Shown: one piece after another, positions 22,663 through 34,363 of the stretch
Numbering within the stretch: position 1 is the first letter of the stretch
Layout: every line of letters begins with the position of its first letter
Source of the DNA: Dermatophagoides farinae
Taxonomy: Eukaryota > Arthropoda > Arachnida > Sarcoptiformes > Pyroglyphidae
DNA length: 64,000 bases
Reading direction: 5' to 3'
Assembly: GCF_024713945.1 (NCBI RefSeq)
Contig: NC_134679.1
Span: forward strand, 3,477,001 to 3,541,000
Made by a program: the position numbers and the translations under genes
The notes under the pieces: model-generated
What the model was told of the DNA's origin: nothing
What the model saw: the letters and a program-made list of their open reading frames with translations, nothing else
The model's database searches: none

Positions 22663-25600
22663 ATGGGTAAAGAACAAGACTTACTGGAAGCATCTCGAAG
22701 TGGACATTATCATATTATTGAAAAAAATCTTATGGCCAGAGTGAAAAAAAGTGGTCCGCTCAATTTAACAAGGTATTTTAAAATGTGAAAAACCAATTTC
22801 TATTAAATTGAAACAACAACAACAAAAATTCTCTCATGAAGCTTTCCTCCCATATATTTTGTTTTTATAATAAATAATTTGACAGACGATTTTACTTGAA
22901 AATAATATATAATAGTAACCATTGATTTAATGGTTTGAGCCTTTAATAACTGTTTTTTTTTTCATTAACGTTCATGAAATCCTAATTACGATCAATAATA
23001 ACTAAAGCCCGATTTCCGAAAACAACTAAAGAAAAAGAGAATTTTTCTTTGCCATACTTCAAAAAGTTCAAAAAGGACTGGACATTTAGAAAGTTAGAAT
23101 AATTAATTTGAAAAAAATCAATCAAAAATCATGCAATTACAAAAGTTGATCGTAAATCCTCTTATTATGTATGGCTACCATATTATTATTATTATTATTT
23201 CGATTTATTTTCCCCCAATGCAAACTCATCCGTTTAGGAATTTTATTTCATTTTCCACTTTATAAAAAAAACTTCCAATGACCGTCTTGTCTTTAATTAT
23301 CAACAAATTGAACAACTTGAAAACTCATGACGATATTCATGTTTTTTTTCTATAATAATAAATCATGACGATAATAATTGAATATAAAAGCAATTACAAA
23401 TTACTTGCTATTGAAAAATTATAATAAACCATTCCTACTGTTTGTGTTGATTTTTCATTTTCTCCACCGGTCTTCATGTTTTGTTGTGGCTATTTTTTTC
23501 AATCAAATTTTTCTTCCTGATAATTCATAAATAATAATCTCTTGACATAGGAAGTATTTGCATGATCGAATATTGAAAATTTTTTTTCATTCATCTAATA
23601 GGCTGAAAAAAATTCGTACCGGTAGCTATTTCAATTGAAAAAAAATTTGTTTTTTATTTAAGAAAAAAAATATACAAATTTCACGGTTCCATTATTTCAT
23701 TTTGTTGACAAAAAGTAAAAGTTTTTTCCTCTTCTTTATTAATTAGTTGAACATTTTTAATGAAAAATTAATCGATTAATCGTTTTGTTCTCTTTTTTTT
23801 CAACATGATAATGATTTATAGCCTGAGAAGATTACCCGGTCCGAATACAACCGATCCTAGAAATGGTTTTACCTGTTTACATTATGCTTCACTTAATGGT
23901 CATAAGTAAGTTGCCGGTTTGCTTGATCGATTTCGATAAGATTCAGTTAATTTGATGTGAAAATCTTATCATTTTTTTTTAATTTTCAACATTAAATAGG
24001 GACATTGTTCGTATATTGTTAGAACATGGTGCCAATCCAAATGTAGTGGATCATAATGGATCATCTCCGTTACACCTGGCTTCATGGACCGGAGATTATG
24101 AAATTGTAGATATGTTAATCTCGATCAACAATACCAGCAACGGTAACAATAGCAGTCAACAGAGCGATAATTCTATTAAAAAGACGATTGCGGATATTAA
24201 TCTCAAAGTATACTCTCGATAAATTTCACTTTTATTTCTCATATGACAATTGTTTTTTCTATATTTTTTTCACAAACAATTCGGTTGTTTTATCACAGAA
24301 CAAAGACAATGAAACAGCTTTACATTCTGCTTGTCAATATGGTCATACCCCTGTCGTTTCGTTATTATTAACCCAAGGTGCCGATCCATTCGTACAGAAT
24401 ATTCGTCAAGAGACTCCATTAGATTTGGCCAGTCAATATGGTCGTTTGGAAACGATCGAATTATTATTAAGAATACGTTTTGATTTGCTTAATGAATACT
24501 TACCAACGAGTAAATCTAGCAATAACAACGGTAACCTAAATTCTGTTATACGAAGGCAACATTCACCTTTGCATTTAGCTTCACGAAATGGACATAAACC
24601 AATTGTCAAATTATTATTGGATCTAGGATTCGATGTTAATTACCTGGTAATGGCCGTTTCTATCAATAATGCATGATAATTATTTAGTTTGATTAGAATT
24701 AGGTAGTTTTATACTTTAATTAACCAAATAGATTTACCTTGTGATTATTGGATATAATTTTTTTTTTGTTTTTTTCTCTTTTCTCAATCGGAATGACGGT
24801 CAGACTGTGAATGGAACTGCATTACATGAAGCGGTCATGTGCGGTAAAAATGAAGTTGTCCGTTTGCTATTAGAAGCAGGTACCGATATACAATTATGTA
24901 ATGATCGTGAACAAAAAGTTCAACAACTACTTGATGGCCTAAACACGTCGGTGGCGAAACAGACAAAAAAATTGATTAGAGGTTAGCTTAAAAATGTTAA
25001 TAATTACAAACAATTGAATTCAATGATGATCATTTACACCACAAAATATTTGTAGAACATAAACAACGAATAAATGTTGATAATTTTGATGATGATGATG
25101 ATGATCCAATCATGAATCGTACGAACGAGCTAATTTCTCCCATGTCCGAATCTACGACTAGTCATATTAGTCATATTAGTCATACAAACAGTTATGGAGG
25201 TGGCCAAATTTGTGGTGATCATTCTCATTCGGAAGATCAAGATTTAACTATTGTTGACTCAATGTTACAAGAAGATATGAATATACTATATAATCATCAT
25301 GACAATAACAATCAGGATTTTGATGATCTTATAATGGATGATGAAGATGGAACCGATATTCAATGCATCTCACCGCCACCAGGCTATACTGATGGTGATC
25401 ATATCGATCATCATCACGATGCTGATCATCTCTATCCATCGAATCATGAACAAGACGGTCGTCTCGATTGTGTTTCTCCTTCCTCATCGCTGTTTTCTAC
25501 TTCAATCTTTTCAGAATTGGCATCCATTTTTGATGACCATCTCAATCAAAGAAAAACAGCAGGACCAAAATGCCTAGATCCTAATCAATTGATGATCGAT

Positions 25601-28600
25601 GGCTCAATGGAATCATGTTCAACACAAATTAAATCTTCAAATTCATTTACGATTGATAATGATCAGCTGATATATCGATCAACGACATCGAATAATAGAT
25701 TTTTTGATGATGATCACAATGGTAACAATAATAATAAGGATCATCATCTTCATCATCATCAATCATTCAACGATGTTGCTACATATTGTCGTGATTCACC
25801 ATCACGTCGAATGACAACACCCAATTTATTGATGGGTGTTTCATCTTCTTCGAATATTCTAACTCATAATGATCATTTATCAATGATGATGAGTACATCG
25901 CTAAATTCCGATTCCAACCTCGAGAATGTTATTGTGAACAATAACAATGATCCGATGGCCATTTCTTCATCAAACTATTCTATTTCATCGGCTGCATCTT
26001 CCACCGCTAACATGAACAAGGCTTCCAAAATTCAGCCGCCAACAAAGCCACCACGTAAATCCATCGATGCGAAAAAAATTTCCAAAGCAAAATCTGTTGA
26101 TCAATGCCCATTATCTATATTGAGGACAGCAAAAATGTCCGTTTTAGGTAGTAAAAATGATAATACTAAATTAGCTATTGGAATGAATAGCATTGGTGGT
26201 GATGAAAAACAACAACAGTTGCCTTCGGCTGCGATAACGGCCAATCGCACCGAATCTCGATCATCGGATTTAGTTGATTCAAGTGATCATAGTACTTCGC
26301 AACATATGAACAGCGTAATAAGCAAGAATGGTAAGTATCATGATTGAAAAAATTGATAGAAACTAAGCTATTATTATACTATATAGAAAACAATCAAACA
26401 AAATGCAAAAAAACAAAAAAACAAACAACCGAATCGGCCGATTGTGGTGATAAAGATAGAGTCCAAATATCGAAAGGCCAAGATATTGCACATATGACGT
26501 CATCGTTACTATCATCGGCTACACATCATTCCATTGACGATTTTTATCTTCTTTACGATCAGGCTGCACGTGAAGAATATGAAAAGGAGAAATCCAACTA
26601 CCACCATCAAGATCATCGATTTTCGGTAAACACTCAATTTTTGGATCAAAAGCAGCCGCAACAACAACGTTTGCAATTGTCATCACAGCCAACAACATCG
26701 AAAGTGGAAGTAAACGTACGACAATTAACAACCGAAATGGATAAACTTGAATCGATAGTGAACAATCCTAATGGCAATAATGATAAAGACAACAACTATT
26801 TAATGCAGAAAAATGATCCACCAAGTCCAAATAGTGCCGAAACAGAAATCATTCATACAATCGAACCATTGAGACAGGTATGTATGCTTACTATACCCTT
26901 ATTGAATTGAATCGAATTAAATTTGATTCGATTTGATGGGATTTTAGCAATTTTATGACAATCATAACAATACAATTTTGAAGACAAATGGCCATAATTT
27001 TGTTTCTGCTGAACCGAAACGAACGAAACGAAGGAAAAAAGCCGGACAAATTTCAAATGTTTCGATTTTGACGCAAACTTGTCACCATGTTCAAGATTGT
27101 CGTGATAATTGGACATTGACTGATCAAGATAATGGCGAACAGTTCAATGAGAATGAAACAATGATGCATGGAAATAATAAAAAATCAATCGGAATACTTG
27201 TTCAATTGGAAAATATAGACAAAAATGCCCAATTAGTAACAAGATGTGGAGTAGATGGACATGCTCGTAGTCGTCACCATCGAAATCAGAGTAAACGGCA
27301 ACAACAAAAATTTGAACAACATTCTCAACAGCCTGAAATAATCAAACAACCGTCGAACCCAAAGCCCAAAAATGTTGAAAAACAGCAACGATCAACTAAC
27401 GATTATTATAGTGCATATTGTGAAACATTAAAATTTGATAAAAAAGGTGAAAAAGAGGATCCTTTTGCTGGATTATGTCGAGGAGGATTGACGCCGGCTA
27501 AATCCAGTGGAAATAACCGGAATGTGACCGTACAGCCAGCACCATCATCATCAAATGGAACAATGGAAAAGAAAAAGAAAATTGTTGAATTAAGCGAAGC
27601 GAGAAAATCGCTGCGAAAACAAAGATCAATCCTGAGTGGCCGTGCTGAATCCTTGACCAAACTGAACAGTGGCGGTGGCAAACTTTCTATTCATAATCAC
27701 ACCAGCAATGATGGCAATCACGAGGAAAAGAAAAAGTCAAAATCAATCGATCAGAGATCTTCAACAACAATGACTGGTGCCATGATAACACAACCAAATA
27801 ATATCTATGCAACCTTAAGAAAGAAAAAGAAAAGTAAAAGTCTTAATGGAGACCATCAATTGACTGTGATTGACATTGATGGAGGTCATCAACAAAACGG
27901 TGATGGTCTCCATTCATCCGATTCAAAAGATCAATTATTGAGCAATAAAACTAGTAGTATTCTTCAGGATCAAAGTCAACAAATTTTCCTATGGCTCAAA
28001 GAGATCGATATGCAACAATATAAAGATATTTTGATTCAGAATGGCTACGATAATCTGGATTTTATGGTTCGTTTAATTCAAACATTGCTATAACGATTTT
28101 TTTTTTGTTCCTCACAAATATACATACTTATCATTTAAACAGGATAATAACGTCATGGATGATAATGATTTGATTGAAATTGGCATAATTCAAGCATTGC
28201 ATCGAGACGCCATTCCTTCGTGCCGCTCAATCATTACCCTATCGTACACCTAAATTGACTCATGATCAAATACAACAATTATCGATTGCTAAATGGCTTG
28301 CATTCATTCATCTAAAGCAATATATTGATATATTTCATAATAATGGCCTTACAGAATTGAGAAAAATTCGCAACATTTGGGAAGTAGAATTGGAAACAAT
28401 GCTGGAGATTGATAAATGTGGTCACCGTAGACGAATTCTTTATTCATTATCTGATTTTAATCAACGTGATTCTATGATCGTCTCGGATAATAGTGATGTA
28501 AACATTTTAAATTTGTTATATGGCAACCTTTTAGGTCAAATTTTCTCACTATTTTGCTTTTCTGCTCTATTCAGGCTCTATCGCCATGGCTATCAACGGA

Positions 28601-30167
28601 TAATGCTAGTACGTGCACTAATCTTGAACGAGAACGAGATCGAAATGAGCAAAAACAAAATCCGCCTACAATACCATGGAAAGGCTGGAAACATGCACGA
28701 CATGAATTGATCAATGGAGAATGTAATTATTTGGTCACTTATCTAGGATCAACATTGGTACGCGAATTACGCGGAATCGATTCTACACGAGCATCAATTG
28801 GCAAATTGAAATCAGCAACAGCAACTTCAAATGAAAAAATACTGAAAATTTTGCTGTCAATCTCATGTCAAGGTGTACAGTTTAAGGATTCAAAATCGAA
28901 TGTAAGTTTTTCAAAAGATTTTAAATATTACATCGAAAACAATTAATCTTTTATGCATTTTTTCGACAGAGATTAATATGTGAACACGAAATTCGTAATA
29001 TCCATTGTATTTGTCAAGATAGCGAAGATTTAAATTATTTCGCTTATATTACCAAAGATTTTGAAACAAATAATCATTATTGTCACGTCTTCATGTCAGC
29101 ACAAACGGTTCGTTTGATTCAGAATGTTTTAAATGAATTTCCTTAAATGAATTTTTTTAAATCATAAACACGCACAGGATCTAGTTGCGGAAATTATTCT
29201 TACACTGGGACAAGCATTCGAGATTGCTTATCAAATTGTTTTGGAACAATATAATATACATGTAAAACAGCAAACGACAATAACTTCAGTTACAAATCAA
29301 TCGCCACAGGCAAAAGAACAAGAAAATTCTTCATCAACTTCAACGTCTGGTACACGAAATCATGGTAGCCAAAACAATAATTCATATTCAACATTTGTCA
29401 AATTGAACCAGCCACAAAAATCAGATGAACAAATGTTATCATCAGTAAATGATTCAATACGACAGCCTTCCAAACTTGTACAAAAATTATTGAACGATGA
29501 TGTATCAATCAATGGTAGACATATTGATCAAGAAATTAGATTATTATCACCACCACCACCACCATCACCGTTGCCATCATCATCGTATGTTGAAATGGAT
29601 CAAAATCAAAATGAAATAACATCCAAATCGATTCTGTCTACTGAAGAAAACATTACTGTTGGACCTGAAGAATTATACGCTGTAGTAGATAAAAGTCGAA
29701 AGACTAAATCAAAATTACCAATATCACAGCAACAACCCAAGGTAAATAACGATCAGAAACAAATGAATGAAAATGAAAAAGAGAATCGACCTGTTCCACC
29801 GATTCGCTCATCATCTACGGCATCTTCCAATTCAAGTACTGGAACTCGTCCAGATTCCAAACAACAACAACAACAGCAGCAATCACAACAGAAACCAAAA
29901 CCACCTGTCCGTGTACAATCAATGCAGAATCAACAAAAACCTGAAGTGTCACCGAAGCCAAAAAATTTACTTAATAAATCAAACACTGTTACATCATCCT
30001 CGATGAATTTAAAACCAGTACTAGCAAGATATCAGCCACAATTGATTGCATTTCAACAGCCACAGCCAAAACAAACAAACCATTCCGAATCATCATCGCC
30101 AATGACGAATTCATTACCACCAAAAGCATCGATCAATCATAATCAAATGATTGATCGAAAATTTTGA
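22663..30167 (+). CDS. ANKS1: ANKS1/Odin-type scaffold: ankyrin repeats, two SAM domains, PTB domain
   Basis: Twelve exons: 22663-22772, 23822-23905, 24000-24207, 24299-24646, 24804-24981, 25056-26330, 26387-26877, 26948-28066, 28143-28497, 28575-28901, 28970-29107 and 29178-30167. They give about 1,873 residues if one base in exon 9 is discounted. Ankyrin repeats (about residues 35-330) include [38 protein letters not shown] and [21 protein letters not shown] long Ser/Asn/His-rich linker follows. SAM1 is [20 protein letters not shown] with [16 protein letters not shown]2 is [19 protein letters not shown]. The PTB domain has [32 protein letters not shown] and a C-terminal helix [18 protein letters not shown]. 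The tail is Pro/Gln-rich. Family members bind phosphotyrosine receptors such as Eph and EGF receptors and control their turnover. Exon 9 is 355 nt where a multiple of three is needed. The first intron is 1.05 kb, the others under 100 nt. Confidence 0.94.
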
Positions 30168-32200
30168 TCTCATTTAATTCCTTGAAATCACTTAGAATCC
30201 CCATTTTCATTGTAGTTTTTTTTCAAAGCAAATCAAAGCTCATTATTCTATTTTTTGTCGAATGAGACCAGAAAAGTTCTCAATTGTTAAGTTTGCCTTT
30301 GCTTTTCATTCGTTATGATTTTCAACAAATATCTGTTATTTGTTTGTTCTCATTATCTTGAAACAATACTCTGATAAAAAATTTTGAAAACAATGAACAA
30401 ATTCAATAGTGCAATATATATGTAACAATTATTAGAATCGAATATCAGAAATACATTTATCATAGTATGTGTGTGTCCATAAAAACCGGAAGCAAAAAAA
30501 AATAGAAAATTCATCTTTTTTCTGCTAAAATTTAAACAACAAAATTTTTGATTTTTTGCTCAATGATATAATTTAAATAAAAAAAAAATTTCAATTTAAA
30601 CAAGAAATACAAAATAAAATAATTTAACGATGAAATCATTTAGTTGACAACTTCCGTTTAGGTGAAAAATAGTTTTCCGTATTGACTTTTTTTTGCCGAT
30701 GATAATAATAATGATGATGATGATTATTGAAGCAAATGACTTTCACTAACTTTCTTTTTCTCAAATGATGATCATCATGATAGTCGTTAATGATAATTGC
30801 AGCAATTCGTTCGAAATTTGGTTTCAACTGACAAACATGATCATTAATAAACCATAAGCTTGTTATCATCATCGTGATTGAATTTGGCTCTTTTCTTCTT
30901 TTGTTACGAAAAAAATGATAAGTTTGGTACAATCGATGCATTAATCAATCAATTGTTTTGCCGATGGATCGATAATAATTGTTTTGACTTTTTTCAATTT
31001 TAATGATGATCGAATTGTTGCTAATTGTTTGCGACAACATGTTGACAGATGGATCTGGTCGGTTGCATCATGAGCCAGGTTTTTCTTTGGATTTTAAAAA
31101 TATATCTGATCTTGATTTATCTATCACTTTTTGATTAAGCAAAATTATTTTATTCGATTTGAAATTAAAGATAAAATGTGCAGAGCCATTATATTTAAAA
31201 ATATGAAGAATCTCAAGAAAAGAAAATCGTATCGGATAACATTGGTCATCATCATTGAATATGATACAATCCTAAATCAATGGTTTATAATTAATTAGTT
31301 TTTTTCTAAAGTTGTTCATGTTCAAAATTTGTTTCATCGAATCATGGCTATATTTTTTTCAAGATGAATTGAATTCAGAATAGGATGATAATAATTATCT
31401 TGAAACCAGTTTATTTATTTGTTCTCTTATCTCACTATGACTTGTGGGTTGATTGGTTTGATTTGTCCTTATACGTGGATTGCAACAGCACGCGATCCGA
31501 TTTGATTTATGATGAAAAAATCGTGTGAATAATGATGGCTAAATTTACGGTAATTATAATGTGGAAATACAGATTGTATCCAATCAGATGGTAGGTCGAC
31601 AATTCACAACATTGATCATACATTGAAATTAAAATATTGGTGTGATCGAGTTTCTTTATTTGATTCGATATATGCAACGCATGTATGCCATGTGTCTTTG
31701 AATGTGGCATTAAATACCTTACTCTGCCAGATCGAATAATAGATTTTTTTTTTGCAAAAAAAGCCACAGTAGTAATTTTCATCATTCTAATGAGATGTAC
31801 ATACATTCATTGATACACGTTAAACCAACCGTACATTACATCATAACTATTATCTTATGATGTTTGAAATCAAAATCAAATCAATTGTTATTGTTGTTGC
31901 TGCTAAAATTTTATTCATTTCCTATAGAACATTAAAAATGGATATTCGATATTGGTTATTGAAAAACAAAAACTTGTTTTATGATTTTTTTCCGGTTAGC
32001 AACAATAATTTAAATATATCAAATTTGACACACTCAATTGTCTATATATGTGTGTTTGTGTGTGTCTGTGTTAATTTTTTGATTTAACAAATTGATCGTT
32101 ATTTTTTATATGAAAAACGAAATAGCCAACAATCGATTGTAGTATATATGGGCGTACATTTAGAGAGATTTAAACAATTATGGAATGTATTATTTGCCAA
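30168..32200. other. 2.0-kb convergent spacer between ANKS1 and the GABA channel
   Basis: Both neighbours end here, so it should hold two 3' UTRs. AT-rich with T and A runs; open frames are short and without family features. No RNA gene was recognised. Confidence 0.45.
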
Positions 32201-34363
32201 TCAATTTTCATCGAATTCGCCGGTCAGAAATTCGCTAATGTGCATATAAATGATCCAATACATAAGATTAAAACAAAGAAAACAAACGGGAAATACCACA
32301 CGTGAATATTTATCAATATCGCTTGGACAAACACCAAACAATGTGTTCTGATTTTTTGCTCCCGGTATCGGTATCTGTGGTGGTGGTGTACCTGGTGTTT
32401 GTGGGGGCTGTTGCTGACCTTCTTCCACATCGCTTTCGACCATAGCTAATGATATTTTTTTCTTGTTGAAATCATACGATGGTCGACATTTTGGATCTAA
32501 TTGGCCCTGTTGGCTTTGGCCGCTGGAACTGCCAATCATTCTGAATCGCATTTCCTATACATGCAAATGCGAAATTTTAAATTTAAATATCAAAAATATG
32601 TTTATCTGACATACTGGTGGATTATTTGTGTTTGCAATCGACATTCGAGCTCGTGGTGATTCTCCTATTGTTGTTGTTGTTGTATCTGCGAATGCGATTG
32701 GAGGATGTGGTGTACCCGGTGGTGGTGGTCCGGGCATCATTTCTATACTATTTGGTGGATGTCCACCGCTTGATTTTGATGATGCTGCGGCTGCTGCTGC
32801 CGCTGCTGCCATCATTGTTGATATCCTATGTGATTGTGCGAATTTGGCTACTTGTGTATGACGATTTTTACGCATTGCAATACGTTTCCCCATATAACCA
32901 ACTGTAGCATATTCCAATAAGGAGGCGAATACCATGACGAAACAAGTTCCCAGATAGACATCAATTGATTTAATGTAGGAAATCTTCGGCAATGCTGCAT
33001 TGGTCGATGACATCAATGTTGTCATCGTCAACACAGTGGTTACGCCCAGTTGTACACGAGCTGGAGATGCATTCTTTTTTTTGCAAATATTTAATTGGAA
33101 TAGGAAATTGATGATTAATAAATTGTTTTAACTGATAAATGCTTCAATATACATACACGATGTAGCCAAAATGATACCCAACTGATTATGACAATCAGAC
33201 TGGCAGGAATATAAATCTGTATCAGGTAATAGCCCATACTACGAACGAATTCCAATTCACAAACCAGGCGTGAATAATTTCCTGAGTATTTTTTTATTGT
33301 TGTTGTCACAATAAAAATCCGTCAGTCATGTCGAATGATTTAGAAAAGCTAGGTTAGGTTAGGTTAACATACCTGTACTTAGAACCTCAGTCTTGGAAAA
33401 CTCTTTAAAACCTTTGATTTTAAATTGCGGTAGTTCGACCACGTTCGATATGCCCACCGATCCTTTACCGTCTATGCCCCATTTGTATTTGATGTCAGCT
33501 GTAGAATAGCCATCTGCGGAAGTCTCAAATCATTAAATCATTATTGTAAGGAAATAATTTTCAAACTTACAGCTTTCAATTTCAATTGTACATAATTGTC
33601 GATCCATTGGAAAATATTGAAGATTCATCGGACAGCTTGATGTAACCGTTAACCGAATTGATCGCAATACATCACCATTAGCACGGATACGTATGAAAGT
33701 ATTAAATGTTGTTGCCTGATGAAATTGGGCCCATTTTTCATTGGCAAAAAAAGTATCTGGTACCCAAATTTTATCAGAAACTTCCGAACCAACAAACAAG
33801 GCATCAATACCTGGACGTGGCTTAAATGATAAACGTTTATCACGCCAGCCTTGACGAAAATAAAAATCGGCGGTAAAATCCTATAAAAATTGGTAAGTCA
33901 GTATTTATTAAAGATATTCAAACATTGAAAGAAAGTGATTACTACATACCATTTGAACTTCGGAAACGGACGAAATACTTATTATGTACATAGTGACACC
34001 CACCTCGACTGGTGGCCCAGCATAGTCTGGTCGGACACGTTTATCATAACGTTTATCCAAAATAGTATTTAAGATTTTCGTTATATTACGGCCAATTTCC
34101 GTTTGAGCCCTAAATGAGCATTAATGTATCAATAACATTTCTTGTAAACAGAAAGAAAATGTATATGTGATAAATTCATACTTGCTGGGTGAAGCTGGCA
34201 TCGCTTGTGAAGCCACATGGTGATTATTATTCTGATTCAAAATGGCTATGATCAAAAACAGAAAGATTGTTGTACAAATCGATGAAAACGATTGATGAGA
34301 AAACGTGTGATGATTTCGGATGAGAGATGAATGATGTAATAATTTAAAAATCTTTGACAACAT
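32201..34363 (-). CDS. Rdl: RDL-type GABA-gated chloride channel subunit
   Basis: Seven exons, 34363-34182, 34109-33950, 33880-33571, 33513-33373, 33281-33157, 33073-32615 and 32554-32201, join in phase to 576 residues (an ATG at 34489 would add 42). After a signal-like stretch ([12 protein letters not shown]) come [20 protein letters not shown], the binding-loop region [19 protein letters not shown], and the Cys-loop [15 protein letters not shown]. Helices: M1 [21 protein letters not shown]2 [19 protein letters not shown]3 [20 protein letters not shown]4 [20 protein letters not shown] before M2 marks an anion pore. The protein forms pentameric synaptic channels that inhibit neurons and are the target of cyclodienes, fipronil and isoxazolines. 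The M2 2' residue, Ala in most arthropod RDL, is Gln here. The M3-M4 loop has a run of nine Ala. Confidence 0.96.
33351..33366. repeat. Short telomere-like (TTAGG)3 tract in an Rdl intron
   Basis: AGGTTAGGTTAGGTTA, three units of the common arthropod telomere motif, just inside the donor side of the intron 33282-33372. Confidence 0.6.

Noticed and set aside
26853-27116. 87-codon minus-strand frame
   Set aside because: Antisense of ANKS1 exon 8 and the preceding intron.
31507-31806. 99-codon minus-strand frame beyond the Rdl stop
   Set aside because: No signal peptide or domain, lies in a convergent 3' UTR region, and no splice-linked exon fits.
32617-32907. Leu- or Ala-rich plus-strand frames
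   Set aside because: Antisense of the Ala/Pro-rich M3-M4 loop of Rdl.
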